A stretch of 50,715 nt of DNA from Odoribacteraceae bacterium (GCA_031276355.1 JAISNC010000009.1:1-50715); one strand, 5' to 3'; shown: positions 34,629 through 44,072, counted from the first letter of the stretch. Translations and numbers: made by a program. Notes: generated from the sequence alone by a model not told the origin.

Positions 34629-35867
34629 TCAGGATAGATCGCCCCGGATCATGTTAAACGTCTTTTCCGTGGCGCCCGCCCCCTCCTCGACGAGGGCCTT
34701 GGCCCGTTGTCCCGCCCGGGCGATCCGCCCCGGGCGAGAGAGCAGCGACTCCATCAGCGCCGCGAACCCTTCCGCGTCGCGTATCGAGAACCCGCCCCCG
34801 CGTCGCACCAGCTCGACCGCCTCCCCGAACTTCCGGTACGCGGGGCCGAACACCACCGGTATCCCGTACACCGCCGCCTCCAGCGTGTTATGGATCCCGC
34901 GCCCGAATCCCCCGCCGACGTACGCCACCGTCGCGTACCGGTAGATCGACGAGAGCAAGCCGACGCGGTCGACCACGAGCACGCGGCACGTCGACTCCTC
35001 CAGCGCGTCACCGGAGAGGCGCCCCGTCCCCTCCCCGCAACGCTCGACCAGCGCGCGCGCCCGCGCCTCCCCGACCTCGTGGGGGACGATCACCCATCGA
35101 CACCCCCGCCCGCGCCCGCGCATGTAGCGGCATATGATCTCCTCGTCGGCCGGCCACGTGCTCCCGCACACGATCAACGGCCCCTCCCCCCGGAGGCGCT
35201 CCACCCGCTCGACGGGGCGCGCTTGCCCGGCGATCGCGAGCACCCGGTCGAAACGGGTGTCCCCCGTCACCTCCACGCGGGAGATGCCCACGGAGCGCAG
35301 CAGGCGCGCCGACTCCTCCTCCTGCACGCGGATGCCCGTGAACAGGGCCAGCATCCGGCGGTGCAACACGCCCCACGGCCGGAAGAAGGGCTGCCCCGGG
35401 CGAAAGCGTGCCGAGATCAAGTAGGTCGGCACGCGCGCCACGTGCAGGGCGTGCAGGTAGTGGTACCAGAACTCGTATTTCACGAAGATGGCCGCGTCGG
35501 GGCGAACGAGGTGAACGAAGCGACGGGCGTTCCCGGGCGATTCCGGGGGGAGATAAAACACCGCGTCCGCGCCCCCGTACCGCTTGCACGCCTCGTGGCC
35601 CGACGGGGAGAAGAAGGTCAACACGACGCGCGTGCCCGGGAGCCTCTCCCGGATCATCTCCACCAGCGGGCGTCCCTGCTCGAACTCCCCCAGCGAGGCC
35701 ACGTGCACCCAGGCCACCTTCCCCTCTCCCCGTTCAAACCGCTCGATCTTTTCCCAAAGCCCCCGCCTTCCCTCGAGCCACGCCGCGGCCTTCGCGTGGA
35801 AGGGCGAGATCAACCGTATCGCCGCGTGGTAACACGCGACACCGGCGGTGTATAAAAAAACAAACAT
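34629..35867 (-). CDS. waaA/kdtA: 3-deoxy-D-manno-octulosonic acid (Kdo) transferase
   Basis: This is a 412-residue membrane-associated glycosyltransferase that adds Kdo to lipid A precursor. It has an N-terminal membrane anchor. WVHVASLGEFEQGRPL carries the catalytic glutamate, and RVVLTFFSPSGHE and FVKYEFWYHYL follow. The donor-binding C-terminal domain has GSTWPADEE and VGGGFGRGIHNTLEAAVYGIPVVFGP. The length and motifs match the family. A TACCTTTA -7 box lies 25 bases before the ATG. It stands alone, converging on the 21-bp repeat array. Confidence 0.94.
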   Translation of the reverse strand: MFVFLYTAGVACYHAAIRLISPFHAKAAAWLEGRRGLWEKIERFERGEGKVAWVHVASLGEFEQGRPLVEMIRERLPGTRVVLTFFSPSGHEACKRYGGADAVFYLPPESPGNARRFVHLVRPDAAIFVKYEFWYHYLHALHVARVPTYLISARFRPGQPFFRPWGVLHRRMLALFTGIRVQEEESARLLRSVGISRVEVTGDTRFDRVLAIAGQARPVERVERLRGEGPLIVCGSTWPADEEIICRYMRGRGRGCRWVIVPHEVGEARARALVERCGEGTGRLSGDALEESTCRVLVVDRVGLLSSIYRYATVAYVGGGFGRGIHNTLEAAVYGIPVVFGPAYRKFGEAVELVRRGGGFSIRDAEGFAALMESLLSRPGRIARAGQRAKALVEEGAGATEKTFNMIRGDLS

Positions 35868-35891
35868 GCGCGCTTTTTTTTGATTCGCGGG

Positions 35892-35899
35892 TAAAGGTA
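35892..35899 (-). promoter_or_regulatory. Candidate -7 box TACCTTTA of kdtA
   Basis: The same octamer at a similar distance precedes hydE and cas13b. It differs from TAnnTTTG only in the last base. Confidence 0.35.
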
Positions 35900-35991
35900 G
35901 TGATAAAATCGTTTCCCCGCGTGGACGAGCGCCCTCGAATCGGGGTAACGGTACGCGGGAGAAAGCGACCGGGCCCGCGCGCGGGACGAGA

Positions 35992-36885
35992 TCACGGGGG
36001 CCCGCGGCGACGCTTCCCGGTCAGGTATATTCCCCCGAGGATGAGGAGCGTGCCGGCGAGGGCGAGGGGCGTGATCCGCTCGGAGAGGACGACGGCCGAG
36101 GCGACGAGCGTGATGACGGGATTGATGTAGATGTAATTGCTGGCGCGGACGGCGCCTAATCGCTTGATGGCGCGGTTCCAGAGAACGTAACAGATGAAAG
36201 AGGCGAGAACGCCGAGGAAGAGCAGGTTCCAGAGCACGGGGGCCGAGAGAAGAAGGGCGCCACCCGCCCGCGCCGGCGCGAAATGAAAAACGGGAAGCAG
36301 CGTGATCAAGCCATAGAAAAAGACCTTGCGCGTGATGAAAAGGGTGGAGTAACGACCGTCGAGGAGACGAAGGATGATCGTGTAGAAGCCCCACGAGAGG
36401 GCCGCGGCGAGACTCAAGAGATCGCCGGCCGGGTCGAGCCGCAGCACGAAGCGACCGTTGAAGACCACGACCGCGACGCCCGCTAACGCGACGCCCGATC
36501 CCCACCAGTACGCCCGCGCCAGGCGCTCGCGCAGGAACACGCGGGAGAGGATGGCGGTGAATAGCGGCGCCGTGCAGACGAGGACGGAGACGTTGGCCGC
36601 CAGCGTGTGCTGGAGCGCCACGTTTTCCGCGATGAAATAGAACGACCCGCCGCTGACCCCCAGGGCCACGAATAGTAACTCGTCGCGCGCGTTTTCCGCC
36701 CGAGCCCGGCGAAAGGTGAGGGGCAAGATCAGCAGGTAGGCGACCAGGAAACGGTAGAGCATGATCTCCGCGGGCGTCACCCCGCGCTCGAGCACGACCT
36801 TCGTGGAGACGAACGTGATGCCCCAGACGAACACCGTCGCGAGGGCCATGACGTGGGCCGACAGGGTGGCGTTTCTCGTTCCCAT
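35992..36885 (-). CDS. EamA/DMT-family membrane transporter
   Basis: This is a 297-residue protein with about ten hydrophobic segments in two EamA repeats. Family-like stretches are FVWGITFVSTKVVLERGVTPAEIMLYRF at the start and AASFICYVLWNRAIKRLGAVRAS-type sequence (here SFICYVLWNRAIKRLGAVR) in the second half, followed by YINPVITLVASAVVLSE. Such proteins export or import small metabolites, and the substrate cannot be inferred. It lies 6 bases after the PAP2 phosphatase gene, probably on one transcript. Confidence 0.88.
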   Translation of the reverse strand: MGTRNATLSAHVMALATVFVWGITFVSTKVVLERGVTPAEIMLYRFLVAYLLILPLTFRRARAENARDELLFVALGVSGGSFYFIAENVALQHTLAANVSVLVCTAPLFTAILSRVFLRERLARAYWWGSGVALAGVAVVVFNGRFVLRLDPAGDLLSLAAALSWGFYTIILRLLDGRYSTLFITRKVFFYGLITLLPVFHFAPARAGGALLLSAPVLWNLLFLGVLASFICYVLWNRAIKRLGAVRASNYIYINPVITLVASAVVLSERITPLALAGTLLILGGIYLTGKRRRGPP

Positions 36886-36891
36886 CGCGCG

Positions 36892-37545
36892 TTAAAAGAG
36901 GCTGTATAGAGCGATGATGACCGTCGTGAGCAAGCCGGTGTTGATGATGACGGGAAGGTGCTTCATCTTCCCGGCGGGGGCGAGGGAGAGGCGGGCAAGG
37001 CCGAGGCGATAGGCCCCGTGAACGGCGCACCCGGCGAGGCCCCCCACGAGGATGCCGAAGAGCACGTCGCCGGGGTAGTGCACGCCGACGTAGACGCGGG
37101 TGTAGCAGGTGACCAGCGTCCAGGCGATAAAGAACGCGGAGAGGCACCGGTGCCGGAAGAGCAAGATGATAAAGGCGGTGAGCGCCGCGGTGTTGGCGGC
37201 GTGGGCCGACGGGAAGCCGAACGCGCCGCCGCGCCGCCCGTCGATCAGGTGCACGGTATCCATGATCCCCGGCGCGCGCGAGGGACGCGGCCGGGCGAAG
37301 AGTGGCCGCAACACCGAGCTGGCGAGCTGGTCGGCCACCACGATGACCAGCACGAAGGCGAGGGTGGTGACGATGACCATCTTCCAGTCGAGATTCTTGC
37401 CCAAGACGTAGAGAATCGAGGCGTACATGACCCCCCACGCCGTCTTGCTCGTGAAGATACGCGCGAAATGATCCCAGTACGGGGCGTGCTGCCCGTTCAG
37501 AAACAGGAAAAGCGACTTGTCCCACTCTTGTAATAGTTCCCACAT
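36892..37545 (-). CDS. PAP2-family membrane phosphatase
   Basis: This 217-residue membrane enzyme has the three acid-phosphatase motifs: RPLFARPRP (a KxxxxxxRP variant with Arg first), PSAHAANTAA, and TRVYVGVHYPGD with the catalytic His. It has about five or six membrane segments. Such enzymes dephosphorylate undecaprenyl pyrophosphate, phosphatidylglycerol phosphate or lipid A. I chose ATG 37545, since a TATATTTG -7 box at 37577-37570 places the transcript start after the alternative ATG at 37572. Confidence 0.88.
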   Translation of the reverse strand: MWELLQEWDKSLFLFLNGQHAPYWDHFARIFTSKTAWGVMYASILYVLGKNLDWKMVIVTTLAFVLVIVVADQLASSVLRPLFARPRPSRAPGIMDTVHLIDGRRGGAFGFPSAHAANTAALTAFIILLFRHRCLSAFFIAWTLVTCYTRVYVGVHYPGDVLFGILVGGLAGCAVHGAYRLGLARLSLAPAGKMKHLPVIINTGLLTTVIIALYSLF

Positions 37546-37569
37546 GGTCGGATGATTTAAAAACGGGGA

Positions 37570-37577
37570 CAAATATA
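37570..37577 (-). promoter_or_regulatory. -7 box TATATTTG of the PAP2-EamA unit
   Basis: This is an exact TAnnTTTG match, 25 bases upstream of the chosen PAP2 start. Confidence 0.45.
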
Positions 37578-37609
37578 TCGTTTAAATCGGGGAAATCCTT
37601 TTTATCTCC

Positions 37610-37617
37610 TATATTCG
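37610..37617 (+). promoter_or_regulatory. Candidate -7 box TATATTCG of ispE
   Basis: It lies 12 bases before the ispE ATG, implying a very short leader. It is identical to the box before the first sigma gene. Confidence 0.35.
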
Positions 37618-37629
37618 CGTGCCTGAAAG

Positions 37630-38469
37630 ATGGTTGACCCTCTTAAACATGTAACGCGCGTGATTTTATATCCTAACGCCAAGATTAACATAGGGCTTTT
37701 CGTCACGGGAAAGCGGCCCGACGGTTTTCACGATATCGAGACCGTGTTCTATCCCGTTGCCTTGAGCGATATCCTGGAGATCAACCTCGTCCCGGGGGGA
37801 CGGGGCGAGTGTTTTTTCCGTTGCACGGGGGAAGACGCGGGGGAGGCGCGGGATAACCTCGTCGTCCGGGCCTATCGCCTGCTGGCGCGCGCGTTCGATC
37901 TCCCTTCCGCGCGCGTTCACTTGCACAAGATGATCCCCCCGGGGGCGGGCCTGGGGGGGGGATCTTCCGACGCGGCCTTCGCGTTGAGGGGCTTGAACGA
38001 GCTGTGTGGCCTGGGCCTGGACGACGATCGCCTGTCGGGGTACGCCGCGCGGCTGGGGAGCGATTGTCCGTTTTTTATTTACAACCGCCCCGTGATCGCG
38101 CGGGGGAGGGGCGAGGTGATGGTACCGCTCGCGCTCTCGTTAGAGCGTTACCGCGTTGTCGTGGTCAAGCCCGACCGGGGGATCTCCACGGCGGAGGCCT
38201 ACCGGGGGGCGCGGCCGGCCCCGGCCGGCGTGGATCTATCGTGCCTGACGCGCTTGCCCGCGGAACGGTGGGAGGGGGTGGTGAACTGTTTCGAGGAGGC
38301 CGTCGCGTCGCTATTGCCGGAGGCGCGGGAGATCAAGGAGCGGTTGATGGCGGCGGGCGCGCTGTACGCCTCGATGACCGGCAGCGGGTCGGCCGTCTAC
38401 GCGCTTTTCGACCGCCCGGTGGAGGCGCGGGCGCTCTTCCCGGGCTATTTCACGTGGCAGGACAAGTAG
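37630..38469 (+). CDS. ispE: 4-diphosphocytidyl-2-C-methyl-D-erythritol kinase
   Basis: IspE phosphorylates CDP-methylerythritol in the MEP route to isoprenoids. This 279-residue GHMP kinase has NAKINIGLFVTGKRPDGFHD at the N-terminus, the ATP-binding loop IPPGAGLGGGSSDAAF, SDCPFF and a C-terminal TGSGSAVYALF, all typical of IspE. It is divergent from the PAP2 gene and followed by a region with a decayed ATPase fragment on the other strand. The length is close to the family norm. Confidence 0.94.
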   Translation: MVDPLKHVTRVILYPNAKINIGLFVTGKRPDGFHDIETVFYPVALSDILEINLVPGGRGECFFRCTGEDAGEARDNLVVRAYRLLARAFDLPSARVHLHKMIPPGAGLGGGSSDAAFALRGLNELCGLGLDDDRLSGYAARLGSDCPFFIYNRPVIARGRGEVMVPLALSLERYRVVVVKPDRGISTAEAYRGARPAPAGVDLSCLTRLPAERWEGVVNCFEEAVASLLPEAREIKERLMAAGALYASMTGSGSAVYALFDRPVEARALFPGYFTWQDK

Positions 38470-38527
38470 AGCGTGCCGGTCGCGTCGCCCGGGGGGAGTC
38501 CCGGCCGGGTGGCCGGCAGGGAGTGCC

Positions 38528-38683
38528 CGGGTTTTGGAAGAGCATTTTCGCCAAAGTGGATTTTCCACGTTGCCTTGGGCCTAAAATGATCCCGGCAGGA
38601 AATGTGTTTAGGTTCTCGTTTACAAACGACTCGACGGCCGAGTTATCGCGTATCATAAATACGATTTCGATTTCGCATGACAT
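38528..38683 (-). pseudogene. Fragment of an AAA_14/DUF4143-type ATPase
   Basis: About 50 residues survive on the minus strand, with FPAGIILGPRQRGKSTLAK, a Walker A typical of the AAA ATPases that carry DUF4143. Everything after Walker A is missing, and the frame runs on antisense to ispE. It looks like the remnant of a decayed accessory gene between ispE and the S9 peptidase. Confidence 0.5.
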
Positions 38684-38754
38684 GCTCCCTTCCATGCAGG
38701 GGAGCACCCCCTTTCGAGGCCGCTCCTTTCTCCTGTCGTGCCCGGACGCGGGCG

Positions 38755-40839
38755 TCACTCTTTTAGCCACCGGTCCAGCCACGCGGCGAAGGTGCGTTGC
38801 CAGAGGATCCCGTTCTGGCAGCCGAGCACCCAGTGGCTCTCTTCCGGGAAGTAGAGGTATTGCGCCGGGATGCCGCGCAGGCGGGCGGTGTTGAAGGCCG
38901 CCATCCCCTGCGAGGCGTCGATGCGGAAATCTCGCTGCCCGTGGATGACGAGGATGGGCGTGTCCCAGTTCCCGGCAAAGCGGTGGGGGGAGTTGTCAAA
39001 CGATCGCCGGGCCACCGGGTTGTTCTTCTCCCAGGGGGCACCGCCCAGGTCCCAGTCGGCGAACCACATCTCCTCGGTGGTCGCGTACTGCATCTCGAAG
39101 TTGTAGATGCCGCAATGCGCGATGAAGGCCTTGAAGCGTTTCTCGTGGTGCCCGGCGAGGTAGAAGACGGAGTAGCCGCCGTAGGAGGCCCCGATGCAGC
39201 CCAGGCGCTCCTCGTTCACGTACGGCTCTTGCTTCACCGCGTCGATGGCCGAGAGGTAGTCGCGGATGTTTTGCCCGGAGTAGTCGCCGCTGATCTGTTC
39301 CAGCCACTCCTGCCCGAATCCCGGCAGGCCGCGGCGGTTGGGCGCCACGATGATGTAGCCGTTGGCGGCCATCATCTGGAAGTTCCAGCGGTAGCTCCAG
39401 AACTGGCTCACCGTGCTCTGCGGGCCACCCTCGCAGTAGAGGAGGGCGGGGTAGCGCTTGGCGGGATCGAAGCGCGGGGGGTAGATGATCCACGTCAGCA
39501 TCTGCTTGTTGTCCGTGGTCTTGATCCACCGGGATTCTACCTTCCCGAAGGTTAGCTGGTCGAGGAGCGCCTTGTTGATGAACGACAGCTCTTCCGCCTC
39601 GCCGGTGGCGCTGTTCACCCGGTATATCTCTGCCGGCTTGCTCATCGAGACGCGGCTCGCCAGCAGGCAACCGTCGGCGGGGATGACGCTCGTGTAGTTA
39701 TGTACCCCGTCCGTGAGCCGGGTGATGATGCCGTCGTCCAGCGTCAGGCGGTAGATCTCGTCGGTGGCGTGGTGGTCGGAGATAAAGTAGATCGTGTTGT
39801 TGTCCGCCCACGCGACTCCCTCCGCGTGCTGGTCGAACGCGCGGGTGTAATCCTTCTTTTCGCCGGTCTGCAGGTTCATGACGAAGAGGCGGATCTTGTC
39901 GGCCTCGTATCCGTCCCGTTCCATGCTTTCCCACGCCAGCAGGGAGCCGTCGGGCGAGAGGGCGGGGTGATTGTCGTAGCCCATCATCCCGTCGGTCAGG
40001 TTACGCGTGGTGCCGGAGGCGATGTCGTACAGGTAGAGGTCGGTGTTGGTCGAGCGGGCGTAGGCGATGCCCTCCTTTTTCCGGGCGGTGTAGATGATGC
40101 CTTTCCCGTCGGTCGTCCAGGTGATCTGTTCCGTCCCGCCGAAGGGGCGCACGGGAGATTCCCATTTTTCCCCGGCCATGATGTCGAGGCCGCCGGTGAC
40201 GGCGCGACCGGGCGCGTAGTCAGCGATGAAGGGGTGCGTGTAGCCCTCCACCCAGTGATCCCAGTGGCGGTAGAACTGCCCCTCGATCAGGCGGGCGTTG
40301 GCCTTGGGGAGGTCGGGGTGCAGGTCGTGAATATCCTGTTCGAGCTTCACCTCTTTCAAGTAGAGTAACCTGGAGCGGTCGGGCGAGTAGAGGAAGCCTT
40401 CGATGCCCCCTTCCACGTCCGTGACGCGCGTAAGCCCGGAGCCATCGGCGTTCATCTCCCACAACTGGGTAGAGCCGGATTTCCCGGAGAGGAAAGCGAC
40501 TTTGCCGTCGGGCGTCCAGTCGGGCGCGGCCTCGTTGTAGTCGGTGTCGGTGAGGCGGGTGATTTTCCCGTCGGCGAGGTGGAGGAGGTAGAGGTCGGTG
40601 TACGAGCGGTTCTCTTCCTTGTGGAAGTAGGTGACGGGGTAGAGCACGGCGCGCTTGTCGGGGGATAATTTAAAGCCGCCCAGCCGCCCGAAGGACCACA
40701 GCACCTCCGGCGTCATGATGTCGGAGGCGAGTTTCGCGTCCGGCGTCCGGTAGCCGGGTTTCGTCTCCCCGGCGGGATTCCCGTCTTCACAAGCCGCGAC
40801 CGACAGGAGCACCAGGGCCGTGCATAATTGTTGTTTCAT
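38755..40839 (-). CDS. S9-family prolyl oligopeptidase-type lipoprotein
   Basis: This 694-residue protein has lipobox VAAC near residue 17. An N-terminal propeller is built of WD-like repeats (for example SPDKRAVLYP, TPDGKVAFLSGKSGSTQLW, SPDGSLLAWESM), and a C-terminal alpha/beta-hydrolase domain follows. The nucleophile Ser is in GCIGASYGGYS, the acid in HGQRDFRID and the His in EESHWVLG. The layout matches dipeptidyl or acylaminoacyl peptidases of family S9. It is probably anchored in the envelope and releases dipeptides from incoming peptides. It starts 12 bases after recA, so partial co-transcription is possible. Confidence 0.9.
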   Translation of the reverse strand: MKQQLCTALVLLSVAACEDGNPAGETKPGYRTPDAKLASDIMTPEVLWSFGRLGGFKLSPDKRAVLYPVTYFHKEENRSYTDLYLLHLADGKITRLTDTDYNEAAPDWTPDGKVAFLSGKSGSTQLWEMNADGSGLTRVTDVEGGIEGFLYSPDRSRLLYLKEVKLEQDIHDLHPDLPKANARLIEGQFYRHWDHWVEGYTHPFIADYAPGRAVTGGLDIMAGEKWESPVRPFGGTEQITWTTDGKGIIYTARKKEGIAYARSTNTDLYLYDIASGTTRNLTDGMMGYDNHPALSPDGSLLAWESMERDGYEADKIRLFVMNLQTGEKKDYTRAFDQHAEGVAWADNNTIYFISDHHATDEIYRLTLDDGIITRLTDGVHNYTSVIPADGCLLASRVSMSKPAEIYRVNSATGEAEELSFINKALLDQLTFGKVESRWIKTTDNKQMLTWIIYPPRFDPAKRYPALLYCEGGPQSTVSQFWSYRWNFQMMAANGYIIVAPNRRGLPGFGQEWLEQISGDYSGQNIRDYLSAIDAVKQEPYVNEERLGCIGASYGGYSVFYLAGHHEKRFKAFIAHCGIYNFEMQYATTEEMWFADWDLGGAPWEKNNPVARRSFDNSPHRFAGNWDTPILVIHGQRDFRIDASQGMAAFNTARLRGIPAQYLYFPEESHWVLGCQNGILWQRTFAAWLDRWLKE

Positions 40840-40851
40840 GCGTGCCGCGGG

Positions 40852-41868
40852 TTAAGATTTGACGTTTTTTTCGTTCTCCTCGAAAGCGGCGACGATTTTT
40901 TGTTTCAGCTCTTCGGCCAGTTCGGGGTTATCTATCACCAATTGCTTGACGGTTTCGCGTCCTTGGCCTAACCGCGTTTCGCCGTAAGAGAACCAGCTCC
41001 CGCTTTTCTTGATCACGTTGAGTTCCACGCCCAGGTCGACGATCTCTCCCGACTGGGAGATGCCCTCCCCGTACATGATGTCGAACTCCGCCTTCTTGAA
41101 GGGGGGGGCTACCTTGTTTTTCACCACCTTCACGCGGGTATGATTGCCGAGGATCTCCTCCCCGTCCTTGATTTGCCCGATCCTGCGGATGTCGAGACGC
41201 ACGGAGGCGTAGAATTTCAAGGCATTTCCCCCGGTGGTTGTCTCCGGGTTGCCGAACATGACTCCGATCTTGTCGCGTAGCTGGTTGATGAAGATGCAGC
41301 AGGTGTTTGTCTTGCTGATCGTGCCGGTGAGTTTGCGAAGGGCCTGCGACATGAGGCGCGCCTGCAATCCCATGACGCTGTCCCCCATCTCGCCCTCGAT
41401 CTCCGCCTTGGGGGTGAGGGCTGCCACGGAGTCGATCACGATCACGTCGATGGCGGCGGAGCGGATCAGTTGTTCCGTGATCTCCAGCGCTTGCTCGCCG
41501 TTGTCGGGCTGGGAGATGAAGAGGTTGTTCACGTCCACGCCCAATTTTTCGGCGTAGGTGCGGTCGAAGGCGTGTTCGGCATCGATGATCGCCGCGATGC
41601 CTCCCAGCTTCTGGGCCTCGGCGATGGCGTGGATCGCGAGGGTGGTCTTCCCGGAGGATTCCGGGCCGAAGATCTCGATCACCCGCCCGCGGGGGTAACC
41701 GCCCACGCCCATTGCCCGGTCAAGAGCGATGGAGCCGGTCGGGATGGCGGGCACGTTTTCCACGTGATTTTCACCTAATTTCATCACGCTTCCCTTGCCG
41801 AACGCTTTCTCGATCTTGTCGATCGTGAGTTGCAGGGCTTTCAATTTGTCTACATTCGATTCGCTCAT
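40852..41868 (-). CDS. recA: Recombinase RecA
   Basis: RecA catalyses strand exchange in homologous recombination and repair. It has 338 residues. Walker A is GPESSGKTT at 68-76. Also present are [48 protein letters not shown] and the L2 loop [34 protein letters not shown] (cited in parts; highly conserved). It is near-canonical in length. It has its own candidate promoter (TATTTTCG at 41899-41892) directly after the bioB stop. An S9 peptidase gene follows at 12 bases. No LexA gene is present in the window. Confidence 0.98.
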   Translation of the reverse strand: MSESNVDKLKALQLTIDKIEKAFGKGSVMKLGENHVENVPAIPTGSIALDRAMGVGGYPRGRVIEIFGPESSGKTTLAIHAIAEAQKLGGIAAIIDAEHAFDRTYAEKLGVDVNNLFISQPDNGEQALEITEQLIRSAAIDVIVIDSVAALTPKAEIEGEMGDSVMGLQARLMSQALRKLTGTISKTNTCCIFINQLRDKIGVMFGNPETTTGGNALKFYASVRLDIRRIGQIKDGEEILGNHTRVKVVKNKVAPPFKKAEFDIMYGEGISQSGEIVDLGVELNVIKKSGSWFSYGETRLGQGRETVKQLVIDNPELAEELKQKIVAAFEENEKNVKS

Positions 41869-41891
41869 GTTTTACAGGTATTAGAAGTTTA

Positions 41892-41899
41892 CGAAAATA
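41892..41899 (-). promoter_or_regulatory. Candidate -7 box TATTTTCG of recA
   Basis: It lies 24 bases before the recA ATG, at the bioB 3' boundary, and fits the TAnnTTCG variant seen in this window. Confidence 0.35.
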
Positions 41900-42874
41900 C
41901 TAACGGGATTCATCGCAACAGGCGTAACCGGCCTTGGCGAACAACGCGTAATCCTCGGCGACGTTTGTCCCGGCCGTCGTCAGCAGTCCCCCGACGAGCG
42001 ACGCGTTGATGCCCGCGCGCAGCGCCCGGTGTTGCAACTCCGGGGACATCCGGCGGCGTCCCCCCGCGAAGCGGATGAAGGCATCCGGGAGGATGAAGCG
42101 GAAGAGGGCGATGGTCGTGAGGATCTCCTCTTCGTCGAGCGGCGGGCGATGCTCCAGCGCGGTGCCCTTCACGGGGTCGAGCAGGTTGATCGGGACGGAC
42201 TTCACGTCGAGTTCCCGCAACTCGAGGGCGAGTTCCACGCGTTGTTCCATGCTCTCGCCCATGCCGATGATGCCGCCGGAGCAGATCTCCAGCCCGACCT
42301 CTTTGGCGAGGCGGAGGGTGCGTTTCTTCTCCTCGGTGGTGTGCGTGGAGCAGAGCGCCGGGAAGAAGGAGGCGGCGGTCTCTAAATTACACTCGTAACG
42401 GACGACCCCCGCCTCCTTGAGCATGAGCAACTCCTCGCGCCCGAGCAACCCCATCGAGGCGCAGAGCTTGAGCTTGGTTTTCTCTTTGATATCGCGGTAC
42501 ATGTCGCAAAAGGCGGTCATCTCGTTCTTGTTGACGCGTCGCCCGCTGGTGACGAGCGAGAAGCGTTGTACGTTGTGGCTGTCGTTTTCCCGGGCGACGG
42601 CGAGCACCTCCTCGCCGGATTTCACGGGGTAGGTGGCGATGCCGGTAGCGTGGAAGGCGGATTGCGCGCACCACTTGCAGTCCTCGCCGCATCTCCCGGA
42701 GCGGGCGTTGACGATCGAGCAGGTGTCTATCTCGTTCCCGCGAAACGTCGCCCGTATCTCGTCTGCCGCCGCGTACAGTGCCTCTTTGTCGGGCACGTGC
42801 GATAGCGCGAGGGCCTCCTCGCGGGATATCTCTCCTCTCTTCTCTATAACTCGTTGTTTTAATGCTTCTATCAT
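41900..42874 (-). CDS. bioB: Biotin synthase
   Basis: This is a radical SAM enzyme that inserts sulfur into dethiobiotin. It has 324 residues. The cluster motif is CGEDCKWC (Cys62, Cys66, Cys69). Other BioB hallmarks are YPVKSGEEVLAVA, EVGLEICSGGIIGMGES and VPINLLDPVKGTALEH. It starts 10 bases after hydE, another radical SAM protein, and precedes recA. No other biotin genes are in the window. Confidence 0.95.
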   Translation of the reverse strand: MIEALKQRVIEKRGEISREEALALSHVPDKEALYAAADEIRATFRGNEIDTCSIVNARSGRCGEDCKWCAQSAFHATGIATYPVKSGEEVLAVARENDSHNVQRFSLVTSGRRVNKNEMTAFCDMYRDIKEKTKLKLCASMGLLGREELLMLKEAGVVRYECNLETAASFFPALCSTHTTEEKKRTLRLAKEVGLEICSGGIIGMGESMEQRVELALELRELDVKSVPINLLDPVKGTALEHRPPLDEEEILTTIALFRFILPDAFIRFAGGRRRMSPELQHRALRAGINASLVGGLLTTAGTNVAEDYALFAKAGYACCDESR

Positions 42875-42884
42875 GGGATTATTG

Positions 42885-44036
42885 TTACGTGTTTAGCGCG
42901 TGTAAAATTAGGTGTTTTTGATCGTTTCCCGCGTGTTCGTCGCCTGTTTTTTCAACCGTCCGGCGCGCGAAGTGCCGGGAGTCGCCCCACTCCCCGTACC
43001 GGATCTCGTCCCCGGCGAGGCGGACGCGCATGTCGAGGCACTCCTTGCACTGCTCGGCCTCCTCGTCGATGCAGGGTTTGTTCTCGTAGAGCAGGTAGTC
43101 GGCGCGGTATTTCACGGGGGTGATGTTGGGCATGATGATGTTGGCCCCGGCTTTCAGGGCTTTCTCCCGCCCGATCTTATCGAGGGCTTGCATGGCGGTG
43201 GTGGCGACGATGTTGATGTCTGGCATCAGGACGCGTAAGATGGCGATCATCTTGAGCGCGAGATCAAGGCGGGTGGCCGGCGGGAGAAGCAGCTCCCGGT
43301 GGCGGTAGAGGGGGGTCTCCTCGTGTTCAACGTAGGGGCCCATGCCCACCATGTCCGCGTCAATCTCTTTGAAGAAGAGGAGGTCGCCGGCGAGGTCGTC
43401 GAGGGTCTGGAAGGGGAGACCGATCATGCATCCCGTGCCTACCTGGTAGCCGAGTTCCCGGAGGTGCCGCAGGGTATCGAGGCGTTTTTGGAAGTCGTGA
43501 CGGGCATCGTTAGGGTGTATCTTCGCGTAGAGCGCGGGATTGGAGGTCTCCACGCGCAGCAGGTAGCGGCGCGCCCCGGCCTCTTTCCACGCGCGTAGTG
43601 TCTCGCGTGGTTGTTCGCCGAGGGAGAGGGTGATCCCGAGGCTGTTGCCGGTGGCTGCCCCGATCTTCTCCAGCAGGCGGGTGATCTCGCGGGCGCGCCG
43701 TGTCGAGGATAGCTCTCCTCCTTGAATCACGAGGGAGGCGTATCCCGCGCGGCACGCGTAGCGCGCGGCTTCAATCACCTCTGCGTCGGTCATCGTGTAA
43801 CGGCGGACGCGCGGGTTGCTGCGCCGTATCCCGCAGTAGTAGCAGTTTTTCGCGCACCGGTTGGAGTATTCCACCAGCCCGCGGAGGTAGACGCTGTTCC
43901 CGACGTGTTCCCGTTTGATCCTGGCGGCCTGGGCAAAGAGCCACGCCCGTTCCTCTCCCCGGGCACGGAGCCACCCGACGATCTCCTCTTTCGAGCCGCC
44001 GTCGGGAAGGGTGTTGTTGTCAAAGGGGTTTTCCAT
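42885..44036 (-). CDS. hydE: [FeFe]-hydrogenase maturase HydE
   Basis: This radical SAM enzyme takes part in building the H-cluster of [FeFe] hydrogenase. From ATG 44036 it has 383 residues (the frame also offers TTG at 44048). The cluster motif is CAKNCYYC (Cys61, Cys65, Cys68), followed by GIRRSNPRVRRYTM. GTGCMIGLPFQTLDDLAGDL and INIVATTAMQALD follow. Near the C-terminus a second triad, C-x7-C-x2-C (CIDEEAEQCKEC), matches the accessory cluster site of HydE. The partners HydF and HydG and the hydrogenase are not in this window. It is divergent from the CRISPR array, whose leader region contains its promoter. Confidence 0.92.
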   Translation of the reverse strand: MENPFDNNTLPDGGSKEEIVGWLRARGEERAWLFAQAARIKREHVGNSVYLRGLVEYSNRCAKNCYYCGIRRSNPRVRRYTMTDAEVIEAARYACRAGYASLVIQGGELSSTRRAREITRLLEKIGAATGNSLGITLSLGEQPRETLRAWKEAGARRYLLRVETSNPALYAKIHPNDARHDFQKRLDTLRHLRELGYQVGTGCMIGLPFQTLDDLAGDLLFFKEIDADMVGMGPYVEHEETPLYRHRELLLPPATRLDLALKMIAILRVLMPDINIVATTAMQALDKIGREKALKAGANIIMPNITPVKYRADYLLYENKPCIDEEAEQCKECLDMRVRLAGDEIRYGEWGDSRHFARRTVEKTGDEHAGNDQKHLILHALNT

Positions 44037-44064
44037 GTTCGCTACCAACGTTTTTTTCGCGGCA

Positions 44065-44072
44065 TAAAGGTA
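44065..44072 (-). promoter_or_regulatory. Candidate -7 box TACCTTTA of hydE-bioB
   Basis: The same octamer is found before kdtA and cas13b. It lies 29 bases from the chosen hydE ATG. Confidence 0.35.
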
